The position numbers were made by a program, and so were the translations under genes. This document shows, piece after piece, positions 14,952 to 25,057 of a stretch of 64,000 nt of DNA. Positions within the stretch are counted from its first letter, which is position 1. Every line of letters starts with the position of its first letter. The DNA lies in contig DATHKR010000255.1 of NCBI GenBank assembly GCA_035489015.1, positions 1-64,000 on the forward strand, read 5' to 3'. The DNA is from DATFRY01 sp035489015. GTDB lineage: Bacteria; Myxococcota_A; Polyangia; Haliangiales; Haliangiaceae. The notes beneath the pieces were generated by a model. The model saw nothing but the letters and a program-made list of their open reading frames with translations. It made no database searches and had not been told where the DNA came from.

Positions 14952-15524
14952 CTAGCGCCCGGGCTGGCTGCCATCCCCCCCGGCGGTCGGGCGCCGGTTC
15001 TGCTTCATGAGCGCGTCCCAGTCGGGGACCAGGCGGGCCGACGCCACGTCGGCGAGCGGCAGCCGGAACTCGGTTTCGTCGATCTCGATCACCACCACCT
15101 CGGCGTCGGGGCCGGGTGACGGCTCGAGCGCGCGCAGGATGCCCTTGAAGTTGCGCCTGCCGGCGATTCCGTCGCGCAGGGCGACCTTGGCGATCTCGCC
15201 CAGGTAGCGCTGAAAGTGCTCGGCCGTGCGCAGCGGGCGATCGAGCCCGGGTGACGACACCTCGAGGCTGTAGGCGTGGGGGACCGGATCCTCCACGTCG
15301 AGCACGGCGCCGAGCTGACGGCTGAGCAGCTCGCAGTCGTCGAAGCTGATGCCGCCCTTGCCGGCGGCGGGCGGCCAGTCCTGCAGCCGGTCGATGTAGA
15401 CCCGGACGACCCAGCCGGCTGGACTGCTGGCGTACTCGATATCGACGAGCTCGTAGCCGCTGTCGCGGCACACGGGCTCGGCGATCTCGAGGAGGCTCTG
15501 GCGGATGTCGGCGGGGGTCTTCAA
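14952..15524 (-). CDS. rimP: Ribosome maturation factor RimP
   Basis: Needed for 30S maturation. Family motifs: GYELVDIEY, a KGGISFDDCELLSRQL segment, the hallmark VSSPGLDRPL and an Sm-like C-terminal domain. I chose the TTG at 15524 (LKTPADIRQSLLEIAEPV). It puts 22 residues before GYELV, as in the E. coli protein, giving 190 residues, and it lies downstream of the leader hairpin. The first in-frame ATG is at 15638, but translation from there would run through a hairpin and U-run and add 38 non-conserved residues. No clear Shine-Dalgarno precedes the TTG. First gene of the nusA-infB operon. Confidence 0.88.
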   Translation of the reverse strand: MKTPADIRQSLLEIAEPVCRDSGYELVDIEYASSPAGWVVRVYIDRLQDWPPAAGKGGISFDDCELLSRQLGAVLDVEDPVPHAYSLEVSSPGLDRPLRTAEHFQRYLGEIAKVALRDGIAGRRNFKGILRALEPSPGPDAEVVVIEIDETEFRLPLADVASARLVPDWDALMKQNRRPTAGGDGSQPGR

Positions 15525-15562
15525 GCAGCGGTCAGGGGAGCGGCTGGTAAAAGCAGTGAGGC

Positions 15563-15595
15563 AAAAAATACGAAAGGCGGGCGCGCAAGCCCACC
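15563..15595 (-). terminator. Intrinsic-terminator-like hairpin in the rimP leader (putative attenuator)
   Basis: On the minus strand GGTGGGC (15595-15589), loop TTGCGC and GCCCGCC (15582-15576) form a 7-bp stem with one G-U pair, followed by TTT and, after four bases, TTTTTT (15568-15563). It lies between the predicted promoter and the rimP start. NusA from this operon acts on such hairpins, so it may allow autoregulation; that is inference. Confidence 0.6.
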
Positions 15596-15628
15596 TTTTG
15601 AGAGGAAGCTTACCGATTTCGACTTGTT

Positions 15629-15657
15629 GAGCTACCATGTCCGGACGCGGCGCGCAA
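15629..15657 (-). promoter_or_regulatory. Predicted sigma-70-type promoter for rimP-nusA operon
   Basis: Minus strand: TTGCGC (15657-15652), exactly 17 bp, then TAGCTC (15634-15629) preceded by TGG, an extended -10. Transcription would start near 15622, placing the hairpin about 27 bases into the leader. The local sequence is clearly less GC-rich than the genes around it. Confidence 0.4.
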
Positions 15658-15787
15658 GAGGGAGTCGGCTGCGGACGGGGGCGCGATCCGCGGCAGCGCT
15701 CGCAGAATCCCGCTCAGTCGCCGGGCGTGAACGGCTTGCGCCGCCCCGGATGGCGCGGCTCCGTGGGTGTCTGCTAAAGCCAGGGGA

Positions 15788-16642
15788 ATGACGACTCCGT
15801 CCCCCGAGCGCAAGCCCTTCATCGTGGCAGCCGCCCAGCTCTGCTCCACCAACGACGTCACCGCCAACCTGGCGGTGTGCCGCAAGCTGGCCGCCGACGC
15901 GGCGGAGCGCGGGGCCGAGATGTTCGCGCTTCCGGAGTGTTTTGCGTTCATCGGACGGACGCTGGGGGATCGGTTGCCGGTGGCCGAGCGCCTCGACCGA
16001 CCCGGACCGATCGTCGAGGAAGTGCGCGACATGGCGCGGAAGCACCGGATGTGGGTGGTGGCCGGGGGCATGCCCGAGGTGTCCGGAGTCCCGCAGAAGA
16101 CCTACAACACCTGCCTGGTGGTCGACCCCGACGGCGAGACGCGAGCGGTGTACCGCAAGATCCACATGTTCGACGTGAAGATCCCCGGGCGGGCCGAGCT
16201 CTGCGAATCGTCGTCGACCGCGGCCGGGGACGACGTCGTGGTGGCCCAGACCCCGTTCGCCCGGCTCGGTCTGTCGATCTGCTACGACGTCCGCTTCCCC
16301 GAGCTCTACCGGGTGCTGGCGGTGGAGCGGGGCGCCGAGGTCCTGATGGTGCCGGCCGCATTCACCGCCCACACCGGCGCGGCCCACTGGCACACGCTCC
16401 TCCGCGCGCGCGCGATCGAGAACCAGTGCTTCGTGGTGGCGGCGGCCCAGCACGGCAAGCACGGCCCGGTGCGCGAGTCCTACGGCCACACGCTGATCAT
16501 CGATCCGTGGGGCGAGGTGATGGCCGAGGTGCAGGAGGGAGACGGTCTGGCGGTGGCCGAGATCGACCCGGCGGTCCTGACCCGCGTGCGCGAGCAGATG
16601 CCGTGTCACAGTCACCGGGTGCTGGGCGCGAGGCCGGAGTGA
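15788..16642 (+). CDS. Nitrilase-superfamily amidohydrolase, Nit1-like (deaminated glutathione amidase)
   Basis: 284 residues with the nitrilase catalytic triad: Glu50 in LPECFAF, Lys124 in RKIHMFD and Cys165 in SICYDVRFPELYR. Segments FIGRTLGDR, KIPGRAELCESSST, HWHTLLRARAIENQC and YGHTLIIDPWGEV match the Nit1 branch, whose members hydrolyse deaminated glutathione as metabolite repair. The ATG at 15788 follows CAGGGGA closely; a GTG 21 bases upstream is an alternative. Transcribed divergently from rimP. The following small gene overlaps the stop, suggesting a two-gene operon. Confidence 0.9.
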   Translation: MTTPSPERKPFIVAAAQLCSTNDVTANLAVCRKLAADAAERGAEMFALPECFAFIGRTLGDRLPVAERLDRPGPIVEEVRDMARKHRMWVVAGGMPEVSGVPQKTYNTCLVVDPDGETRAVYRKIHMFDVKIPGRAELCESSSTAAGDDVVVAQTPFARLGLSICYDVRFPELYRVLAVERGAEVLMVPAAFTAHTGAAHWHTLLRARAIENQCFVVAAAQHGKHGPVRESYGHTLIIDPWGEVMAEVQEGDGLAVAEIDPAVLTRVREQMPCHSHRVLGARPE

Positions 16643-16959
16643 AAGATGGCGACGAGCCGGTCCCGCGGCTCTCGCGCGGCCGCGGGCTGCGCATGCGCCA
16701 GGGCGACCTGGTCCGGATCGGGATGTTCGCCACGCTCCTGGTCTTCGTGGTCCTGATGGGCCGCCCGTGCGCGGACGGCATGGCGAACTTCGTCGGGAGC
16801 TTCTCACCGGCGCCCGACGCAGCACCCGCGGCGCAGCCGCCACTCCAGCTCGAGCGGCTGACCGAGGAGGAGATCCGCCGCCGCTTCCCCGGCGACGAGC
16901 CTGACGCCGGTCCGGCGACCGAGGCCGCGCCGGCCAAGGCCGCGCCCACATCGCGCTGA
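16639..16959 (+). CDS. Small single-pass membrane protein, function unknown
   Basis: 106 residues starting with GTG that overlaps the nitrilase stop (GTGA). After a charged N-terminus (VKDGDEPVPRLSRGRGLRMRQ) there is one hydrophobic helix (VRIGMFATLLVFVVLMG, about residues 24-40), then a Pro/Ala-rich tail containing ERLTEEEIRRRFPGDE. No cleavage site or lipobox is evident. I do not recognise a family. The frame is also open upstream inside the nitrilase gene, so the assignment rests on the overlap start and the membrane segment. Confidence 0.6.
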   Translation: MKDGDEPVPRLSRGRGLRMRQGDLVRIGMFATLLVFVVLMGRPCADGMANFVGSFSPAPDAAPAAQPPLQLERLTEEEIRRRFPGDEPDAGPATEAAPAKAAPTSR

Positions 16960-16982
16960 CCGCGCTCGCCCGGTCCGGACTA

Positions 16983-18746
<1,764 letters not shown>

Positions 18747-18753
18747 CGGGACC

Positions 18754-18759
18754 AAGCTA
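18754..18759 (-). promoter_or_regulatory. -10-like TAGCTT, 7 bases before recJ ATG
   Basis: TAGCTT on the minus strand is separated from the recJ ATG by seven bases (GGTCCCG). This fits a -10 box with transcription starting at the ATG. No good -35 is visible. Confidence 0.35.
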
Positions 18760-18977
18760 GACCCACTCTCTGACAGCGCCGGGCCGGTCGATCGCGATGG
18801 GGCCGTGGTCGGCCGTATGCGTTCAGGCATCCGGCGCGATGTCGGCCACCGAGCAGCCTGCGCTCACGAAAAACGCATGCCGCTCGATGTGGCGCCAGGC
18901 TCCTGGCTGTGTCGCGGAGCGGCGGCGTCCGCGTCTCGCGGGCGCCGCCGGTTCAGATGAGGTTCAGGCTCGCCGGT

Positions 18978-20303
18978 TCAGACGCGCCCGTTCGCCTCGT
19001 CGGCGTCGTCCTCGATCGGCTCGTCCGCATCCGCCGAGCGGACCAGGCGCCCCGTCTTCGCCGCGCCCGTGCCGGCCCGCGTGTAGAAGCGGTTGTGAAT
19101 CCACAGCGCCACCGGCGACGCGATGAAGATCGACGAGTACGTCCCGACCAGCACGCCCACGTTCATCGCAAAGGCGAAGTTGCGGACCAGCCCGGTGCCG
19201 AAGATGTTCATCATGAGCGTCGTCACGAACACCGTCAGCGAGGTGAGCAGGCTCCGCGACAGCGTCTCGTTGATCGAGATGTTCATGATGCGGATGAACT
19301 TCTTGTCCTTGAGCTTGTGCGTGTTCTCGCGGATCCGGTCGAAGATGATGACCGTGTCGTTCACCGAGTAGCCGATGATCGTGAGGATCGCGGCCACCGT
19401 GGTGAGCGAGAACTCCTGCCAGGTGAGCGCGAACGCGCCGATGACGACGATGGCGTCGTGGAGCAAGGCGACCACCGCACCGGGCGCGAACCGGATGTCG
19501 AACCGGACGACCAGGTACAGCATGATGAGCAGCATCGCGTAGAACAGCGAGGCGACGCCGTCGTTGCGCAGCTTGTCACCCGCCTTGGCGCCGACGCCGT
19601 AGACGTTGATGACCCTGACCTCGACCTCGTCGCCGAGCTCCTTCTGGATGGCGTCGCGGTACTGCCCCTCGATGCCGATCACGGAGAGCTGCGCGTTGTA
19701 CTCGCCGGTGCCCTCCTCGGCCGCGGTGGCGCGCTGGAGGTCTTCCTTCTCCCAGGGCTTCAGGGTCAAGCCATGCTTGGCCATGAAGTCGCGGGTCGCC
19801 TCCCACGAGACGGCCGCCTTGGTCCGGACGTGCAGGTTGTCACCCGACCAGCTCGCCTTGAGCAGCTTGAGCGCGGCGAACTGCTTGACGAAGTCGTCGG
19901 TCACACGCTCCTGCTGCTGGGGCGTCAACGCGCCGAAGTGCGGCGTTCGGATGAGGAGCCCCGTGGCCTCGACCTCTCCCTCGGGAGTCTCGACCTTCCA
20001 GGTGTAGTCGGAGACGTCGAAGCCCTCGACGCCGGCGTCGCCGAGCGCCTTGCGCACCTTGCCGGAGTCGACCTCGACCGGGCGCTGGCCGCCCTTCTCG
20101 TAGAACCCGAGGACGATCTCGGTGCCGCCCTTGAAGTCGGTGCTCCAGTTCATGTAGTCGCCGCGCCACGCCTTGTTCACGAACAAGACGCCGATGCACG
20201 CGACGCAGACGATGACTGACAGGGTGAACCAGAGCCTGGCCCGACCCATGAACTCGAAGGTCGACCCGGGCTGGATCAGCTCGCGGTACTTGTCCTTGGC
20301 CAT
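18978..20303 (-). CDS. secF: Protein translocase subunit SecF
   Basis: Partner of SecD in the proton-driven accessory complex of the Sec translocon. 441 residues: TM1 near 25-43 (LWFTLSVIVCVACIGVLFV), periplasmic SecF head containing STDFKGGTEI, then five clustered TM helices with conserved ASLFYAMLLIMLYLVVRFD, GYSVNDTVIIFDRIREN and NETLSRSLLTSLTVF. It is longer than most SecF (about 310-330) because the head has an insertion of about 90 residues around ETPEGEVEATG to GIEGQY. Starts 10 bp after secD; last gene of the queA-tgt-yajC-secD-secF string. Confidence 0.96.
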   Translation of the reverse strand: MAKDKYRELIQPGSTFEFMGRARLWFTLSVIVCVACIGVLFVNKAWRGDYMNWSTDFKGGTEIVLGFYEKGGQRPVEVDSGKVRKALGDAGVEGFDVSDYTWKVETPEGEVEATGLLIRTPHFGALTPQQQERVTDDFVKQFAALKLLKASWSGDNLHVRTKAAVSWEATRDFMAKHGLTLKPWEKEDLQRATAAEEGTGEYNAQLSVIGIEGQYRDAIQKELGDEVEVRVINVYGVGAKAGDKLRNDGVASLFYAMLLIMLYLVVRFDIRFAPGAVVALLHDAIVVIGAFALTWQEFSLTTVAAILTIIGYSVNDTVIIFDRIRENTHKLKDKKFIRIMNISINETLSRSLLTSLTVFVTTLMMNIFGTGLVRNFAFAMNVGVLVGTYSSIFIASPVALWIHNRFYTRAGTGAAKTGRLVRSADADEPIEDDADEANGRV

Positions 20304-20313
20304 GGCGGTCCGC

Positions 20314-22332
20314 CTAGATCGAGATCGTGTTGGCCGAGCGACGCCGGCCCACGTAGTAGGTGAAGAAGAGACGGGCGCACCAGACCTGCGTGAACAGGGT
20401 GGTGAAGATTCCGATCATGAGCATCACGGCGAACCCCTTGATCGGTCCCGAGCCATATTGATAGAGGACGTAGCCCGCGCACAGCGTGGTGACGTGACCG
20501 TCGAAGATGGCGGCGAAGCCGCGGTGATAGCCCGCGTCCACCGCTCCCTTCACCGACTTTCCGGCCCGTAACTCCTCGCGTATGCGCTCGTAGATGATGA
20601 TGTTGGCGTCCACCGCCATGCCGGTCGTCAAGACCAGCGCGGCGATGCCCGGCAGCGTCAGGGTGGCGCCCAGCGCGGCCATGAGCGCGAGCATGAGCAG
20701 GATGTTGAGGATCACCGCGACGATCGAGATGATCCCGGAGAAGCGGTAGAAGTAGAGCATCACCAGCATCACGAGCAGGGCGCCCATCATGAACGCCAGC
20801 TTGGCCTTGTCGATGGCGTCGCGGCCGAGCAGCGGCCCGACCTCCGACTCCGAATCGACCTTGAGCGGCGCCGGCAAGGACCCCGTCTTCAGCACGTTGA
20901 CCAGGTCCTGGGCCTCGCGCTGGATCTCGCGGTCGTTGCCGCCGCCCATGGTGATGCTGGAGCGGCCGCCGCCGATCTTGTCCTGGATGACCGGTGCGGA
21001 GGACACCTTGTCGTCGAGGATGATGGCCATCTTGCGACCGACGTTCTTGCCGGTCATGTCCTCGAAGCGGTTGGCGCCCCAGCGGTCGAACTCGACCAGG
21101 ACCTCGGGGCGGCCGGTGGTCTGGTTCCAGTACATGTTGGCGTTGGCGACCGACGATCCGGCCAGCTCGACCGGGCGGCGCAGGTAGTAGGTGCGCCAGC
21201 GCGGCTCACCACCGCCGCCTCGCTCGGGGCGCTGCAGCTCGAAGCCCCACACGTGGTCGTCGTCGATGCGAAGCGACGAGCCCGGCGCCGGCTTGCCGGC
21301 GGCATCCTTGGGCGGCTTGCCGGCGGCATCCTTGGGCGCCTCGTCGGCCAGCCCCTTGAGGTAGCGCTCGAGCACCTCGCGGCCGGACACCGCGCAGTGG
21401 ACCTTGCCGCCCACCACCGGCTTGTTCTCGTTGTAGCAGCCGCGCTTGCGCGCCTCGCCGACCGGGAAGAGCTCCTCGCGATCCTTGGCGGTCAGGTACC
21501 AGTCCTTGTGGTTCTTGCCGGTGCCCTCGTGCTCCCACGAGTCGATGTCGACCCCGATGTCCTCGGGCACCGTGGTCAGCCGCTCGGACAGGACGTCGGG
21601 GTTGGTCTTGCCCGGGTGGTCCTTGACGACCTCCTGGACCGCGCGGTTGTAGACCTTCTCCATGAAGGGGCCGCCGTCCTCGACCATCTTGAACTCGAGC
21701 TTGGCGGTCCGCTGGATGATGTCCTTCACCCGACGAGTCGCTTCCGGATCGAGGCCGGGCAGCTCGACGATGATCTGATCGCCCTTGGTGACGACGCTCG
21801 GCTCGGCGACCCCGCGCTCGTCGATGCGCTCGCGCACCGTGTGCACCGCCTGCTCGAGGGCCGCCTTCTTCAGGCCCTCGGCGTAGTCGCTGGACACGCG
21901 CACGCACACCGCCTTGTCGGCGAGATCGGGCGGGCAATCGCGGTCCACCACCAGTGCGTCCTCGTAGAGACCTGCCATGAGGTCCTCGCGGACGCGCCCC
22001 TTCTGCTTGGGGTCCTCGACCAGGACGTTGACCGCGCCGACCGGGCGGATCGGGGTGCTCACCTCGCCCTTGATCTTGGCGTCGGCCAGCTTGGCCTCGA
22101 GCTCCCGCTTGATGTCGGAGCCCTTGTCGTCGACCGCCTTCTCGAGGTCGATGCTGTAGATGATGTGCAGGCCGCCCTGCAGGTCGAGACCGAGCTGGAT
22201 CTTGCGACTGAACACGTTCGCGAACCAGGACGGCAGCTGGCCGGACGGAGCCACCGTCGGCACGAGCATCAAGAGAGACACGACCGTGACGGCGACCAGG
22301 AAGAAGGTCCGCCACTTCAAAGAGCGTTCCAT
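20314..22332 (-). CDS. secD: Protein translocase subunit SecD
   Basis: RND-like subunit that pulls exported proteins across the inner membrane using the proton gradient. 672 residues: TM1 (TFFLVAVTVVSLLMLVPTV), the conserved QLGLDLQGGLHIIY, the large periplasmic P1 domain, then TM2-6 with LPAPLKV, EVGPLLGRDAIDKAKLAFM, TTGMAVDANIIIYERIREEL and the GFAAIFDGHVTTL loop. The periplasmic domain carries a duplicated Lys/Pro-rich linker and extra Cys residues, making it longer than E. coli SecD. The ATG lies 88 bp after yajC, beyond two hairpins. Confidence 0.97.
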   Translation of the reverse strand: MERSLKWRTFFLVAVTVVSLLMLVPTVAPSGQLPSWFANVFSRKIQLGLDLQGGLHIIYSIDLEKAVDDKGSDIKRELEAKLADAKIKGEVSTPIRPVGAVNVLVEDPKQKGRVREDLMAGLYEDALVVDRDCPPDLADKAVCVRVSSDYAEGLKKAALEQAVHTVRERIDERGVAEPSVVTKGDQIIVELPGLDPEATRRVKDIIQRTAKLEFKMVEDGGPFMEKVYNRAVQEVVKDHPGKTNPDVLSERLTTVPEDIGVDIDSWEHEGTGKNHKDWYLTAKDREELFPVGEARKRGCYNENKPVVGGKVHCAVSGREVLERYLKGLADEAPKDAAGKPPKDAAGKPAPGSSLRIDDDHVWGFELQRPERGGGGEPRWRTYYLRRPVELAGSSVANANMYWNQTTGRPEVLVEFDRWGANRFEDMTGKNVGRKMAIILDDKVSSAPVIQDKIGGGRSSITMGGGNDREIQREAQDLVNVLKTGSLPAPLKVDSESEVGPLLGRDAIDKAKLAFMMGALLVMLVMLYFYRFSGIISIVAVILNILLMLALMAALGATLTLPGIAALVLTTGMAVDANIIIYERIREELRAGKSVKGAVDAGYHRGFAAIFDGHVTTLCAGYVLYQYGSGPIKGFAVMLMIGIFTTLFTQVWCARLFFTYYVGRRRSANTISI
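21292..21339. repeat. 24-bp direct duplication inside secD
   Basis: CTTGCCGGCGGCATCCTTGG begins at 21292 and again at 21316. In SecD it encodes KDAAGKP twice in a flexible periplasmic linker. A simple in-frame duplication. Confidence 0.75.
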
Positions 22333-22361
22333 GGGGGCTCCGATGGGGATTTGCGCGTGCG

Positions 22362-22387
22362 CTGACGCCGTGAATCGGCGGCGTCAG
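22362..22387 (-). promoter_or_regulatory. Hairpin 2 between yajC and secD
   Basis: CTGACGCCG (22362-22370) and CGGCGTCAG (22379-22387) are perfect complements with an 8-base loop. There is no T-run, so it is more likely an mRNA processing or stability element, or a weak barrier, than a strong terminator. Confidence 0.6.
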
Positions 22388-22395
22388 GGGCGCGA

Positions 22396-22417
22396 GAACC
22401 GGCCCGAGGGCCGGTTC
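22396..22417 (-). promoter_or_regulatory. Hairpin 1 directly after yajC
   Basis: GAACCGGCC (22396-22404) pairs perfectly with GGCCGGTTC (22409-22417) around loop CGAG, starting 4 bases beyond the yajC stop. Together with the second 9-bp stem it fills most of the 88-bp spacer. Confidence 0.65.
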
Positions 22418-22420
22418 AGG

Positions 22421-22723
22421 TCAGGCGGCCTTGGTCTCCGTGGTGCTCGCGCCGGTGACCGGCACTTCCTCGAACCTGCCCTCGACGTGAGTGCGCAGCA
22501 CGCGGACGCGCACCTTCTCCTGCAGCTCGATGGTGAGGGTGCGGTCGGCGACGCCGGAGATCTTGCCGACCAGACCGCCGCGGGTGATCACCGTGTCGCC
22601 CTTCTTGAGCGCCTGCAGCATGGCCTGGTGGGTCTTCTGTCGCTTCATCTGCGGACGGATCAGCAGGAACCAGAAGACGACGAACATGAGCACCATCATG
22701 ATGAGAGGACTGGCTTGGCCCAC
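22421..22723 (-). CDS. yajC: Sec translocon accessory subunit YajC
   Basis: Small single-pass inner-membrane protein associated with SecDF. 100 residues: N-terminal TM helix (PLIMMVLMFVVFWFLLIRPQ), the typical KRQKTHQAMLQALKKGDTVITRGGLVGKI segment, then a short cytoplasmic beta domain. The GTG start at 22723 has a strong AAGGAG six bases upstream, the best ribosome-binding site in this operon, suggesting YajC is made in excess over SecD. Confidence 0.95.
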   Translation of the reverse strand: MGQASPLIMMVLMFVVFWFLLIRPQMKRQKTHQAMLQALKKGDTVITRGGLVGKISGVADRTLTIELQEKVRVRVLRTHVEGRFEEVPVTGASTTETKAA

Positions 22724-22812
22724 GGTGTTCTCCTTGCAGCTCGAGGCTCGCCTCCTCGAGCAGAATCAAAAGTTCAAAAGTCGCGGTGATTTAGCATCGC
22801 CGGTGCGCGCGG

Positions 22813-23901
22813 TCAAGCGCTGGCATCGGTTGTGCTCAGTTCGGCTCGCAGGCCGGCCATGAGCCGCGCATAAAAGGTGAGATTGTGGAGAGTTGCGAGG
22901 CGGCTGTAGAGGATCTCGCGCGCCATGAAGAGATGTCGCAGGTAGGCCCGCGACACGGTCGCGCAGGTCTCGCACGGGCAGCTCGGGTCGAGCGGGGCGG
23001 TGTCGGAGCGGTGGCGCGCGTTGCTGATGACGACCGGCCCCGTCGAGGTGAACAGGCGCCCGTTGCGCGCGTGGCGGGTCGGCATCACGCAGTCGAACAT
23101 GTCGACGCCGGCCGCGACCGCGTGGATCAGATCGTCGGGCGTGCCGACACCCATGAGGTAGCGCGGCCGATCGGCGGGCAGCTGGTCGGCGATCTCGTCG
23201 AGCAGGCCGTACATGGTCGGGGTCGGCTCGCCGACCGAGAAGCCGCCCAGGGCGTAGCCGTCGAAGCCGTCGAGCCCGACGATCTCGCCCATGTGGCGGC
23301 GGCGGCGCGCCGCGTCGGGGCCGCCCTGGACGATGCCGAACAGCGCCTGACCGTCGGGGCGCGGCGCGCGCAGGCAGCGCTCGGCCCAGCGGGTGGTGCG
23401 CTCCATCGCCTCCTCGTGCTCGACGGCGCCCGACTCGCCCGGCGGACACTGATCGAACGCCATCGCGATGTCGGAGCGGAGCACGCCCTGGATCTCCATC
23501 GAGCGCTCGGGGGTGAGCCGGTGCTGGCTGCCGTCGATGTGGCTGCGGAAGGTGACCCCGTCTTGATCGATCTTGTTGAGGGTGGCGAGGCTGAAGACCT
23601 GGAAGCCGCCCGAGTCGGTCAGGATGGCGCGCTTCCAGCCGGAGAAGCGGTGCAGGCCGCCGTGGGCGCCGATGACCTCGAGCCCGGGGCGCAGGAACAG
23701 GTGATAGGTGTTGCCGAGGATGACGCGCGCGTCGAGCGGCGGGGCCTCGAGCTCGCCGACCGTCATCGCCTTCACGGTCCCCTGGGTGCCGACCGGCATG
23801 AACGCGGGGGTGAGGATGTCGCCGTGCGGGGTGGTGAGGACCCCGGCGCGCGCCTTGCCGCGGCGACCGTCGATGCGGAACGAGAAACCGGGTGTCTTCA
23901 T
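22813..23901 (-). CDS. tgt: tRNA-guanine (queuine) transglycosylase
   Basis: Swaps guanine 34 of GUN-anticodon tRNAs for the queuosine precursor preQ1. 362 residues with TQGTVKAMT, NTYHLFLRPG, LTDSGGFQVFSL (nucleophile-region Asp), GIVQGG, ALGGFSVGE, YLMGVGTPDDL and FDCVMPTRHARNG, plus the zinc site CPCETC followed by RAYLRHLF. Length is typical. The ATG overlaps the queA stop by four bases (ATGA). The 89-bp gap to yajC is AT-richer than average but carries no clear terminator. Confidence 0.97.
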   Translation of the reverse strand: MKTPGFSFRIDGRRGKARAGVLTTPHGDILTPAFMPVGTQGTVKAMTVGELEAPPLDARVILGNTYHLFLRPGLEVIGAHGGLHRFSGWKRAILTDSGGFQVFSLATLNKIDQDGVTFRSHIDGSQHRLTPERSMEIQGVLRSDIAMAFDQCPPGESGAVEHEEAMERTTRWAERCLRAPRPDGQALFGIVQGGPDAARRRRHMGEIVGLDGFDGYALGGFSVGEPTPTMYGLLDEIADQLPADRPRYLMGVGTPDDLIHAVAAGVDMFDCVMPTRHARNGRLFTSTGPVVISNARHRSDTAPLDPSCPCETCATVSRAYLRHLFMAREILYSRLATLHNLTFYARLMAGLRAELSTTDASA

Positions 23902-25031
23902 GGCGAGGGCTGGCGGGCGAGCAGCATGGCGTCGCCGTAGCTGTAGAAGCGATAGCCGGCGGCGACCGCGTGGCGATAGGCCGCCATCACCCGGGCGTGA
24001 CCGGCGAACGCGCAGACCAGCACAAGGAGCGTGGACCCGGGCAGGTGGAAGTTGGTGACCAGGTGGTCGACGATCTGGAAGCGGAAGCCGGGGCCGATGA
24101 AGAGATCGGTCGAGCCGGGGCCGGGGCGAACCTCGCGCGGGCCGAGCGCGGCGGCCTCGAGCGCGCGCACCGAGGTGGTGCCGATCGCGACCACCGGGCG
24201 GCCCGAGCCGACCAGGCGCGCGGTCTCGTCGGGGATGACGTAGCGCTCGCGGTGGAGGCGATGGGCGCGGAGATCGTCGCCGCGCACCGGCGCGAAGGTG
24301 CCGAGGCCGACGTGGAGGGTGAGCGGCGCGCGCGTGATGCCACGCGCGTCGAGCGCGGCGAGCAGCTCGGGCGTGAAGTGAAGGCCGGCGGTGGGCGCGG
24401 CCACCGCGCCGGGCCGGGCGGCGTAGACCGTCTGGTAGCGGTCGCGGTCGGCCGGCTCGGCGCCGGCGGCGCGCTCGATGTACGGCGGCAGCGGCACGTC
24501 GCCGAGGCGCTCGAGGATGGCCAGCGGCGTGGGCGGCGGCGCGCCCGCGCGCGGGTCGAGATCGGCCAGCTCGACCAGCACGGTGCCGTCAGGCCGACGC
24601 GGCGAGGCGATGCGGGCGAGCGCGGCCGGCTGGTCGTCGCGGTCGAGCAGCGCGAGCTCGGCGCCGGCGCGGAGGGGCTTGTGCGAGCGCGCGAGCGCGA
24701 CCCAGGCGGCATCGGGGCGATCCGGATCGGCCGGTTCGAGCAGCAGGAGCTCGACGTTGCCGCCGGTCGGCTTGCGCGCGCGCAGGCGGGCGGGGATGAC
24801 GCGGGCGTCGTTGACGACCAGCACGGCGCCGTCGGGGACGAGCTCGGCCAGATCGGTGAAGCGGAGGTCGGCGAGGTCACCGAGGTCAGCGCGGTCAGCG
24901 AGGTCGGGCGCCGCGGCGGATGTGTTGGGCGCGGCCACCGCGAGCAAGCGCGAGGCGTCTCGTCGATCGGTCGGGTGCTGCGCGATCCGCTCGGGCGGGA
25001 GATCGTAGTGGTAGTCGGCGACGCGCCACAT
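23898..25031 (-). CDS. queA: S-adenosylmethionine:tRNA ribosyltransferase-isomerase
   Basis: Transfers and rearranges ribose from SAM onto preQ1-tRNA, making epoxyqueuosine. 377 residues with the N-terminal YHYDLPPERIAQHPTDRRDASRLL, VVNDARVIPARL, the AAPTAGLHFTPELL and HVGLGTFAPVR segments, IGTTSVRALE and the C-terminal FRFQIVDHLVTNFHLPGSTLL. A short Asp/Leu/Ala-rich repeat (about residues 40-60) is locally unusual. The ATG at 25031 is chosen for the standard N-terminus; the frame is open upstream. TATAGT lies 12 bases before the ATG on this strand. Confidence 0.96.
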   Translation of the reverse strand: MWRVADYHYDLPPERIAQHPTDRRDASRLLAVAAPNTSAAAPDLADRADLGDLADLRFTDLAELVPDGAVLVVNDARVIPARLRARKPTGGNVELLLLEPADPDRPDAAWVALARSHKPLRAGAELALLDRDDQPAALARIASPRRPDGTVLVELADLDPRAGAPPPTPLAILERLGDVPLPPYIERAAGAEPADRDRYQTVYAARPGAVAAPTAGLHFTPELLAALDARGITRAPLTLHVGLGTFAPVRGDDLRAHRLHRERYVIPDETARLVGSGRPVVAIGTTSVRALEAAALGPREVRPGPGSTDLFIGPGFRFQIVDHLVTNFHLPGSTLLVLVCAFAGHARVMAAYRHAVAAGYRFYSYGDAMLLARQPSP

Positions 25032-25043
25032 CGGGGGACCCGG

Positions 25044-25051
25044 ACTATACT
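25044..25051. promoter_or_regulatory. Overlapping divergent -10 boxes (ACTATACT) for queA and the HEAT protein
   Basis: Read on the plus strand, TATACT (25046-25051) ends six bases before the GTG at 25058. Read on the minus strand, TATAGT (25049-25044) points to queA, 12 bases before its ATG. Both lie in a 26-bp gap. Transcription would start at or within about 7 bases of each start codon. -35 boxes are not obvious. Confidence 0.5.
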
Positions 25052-25057
25052 TGTCGC

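Noticed and set aside
15525..15638. ATG at 15638 as start of rimP
   Set aside because: It would add 38 non-conserved residues and run through a terminator-like hairpin; the TTG at 15524 gives the family length.
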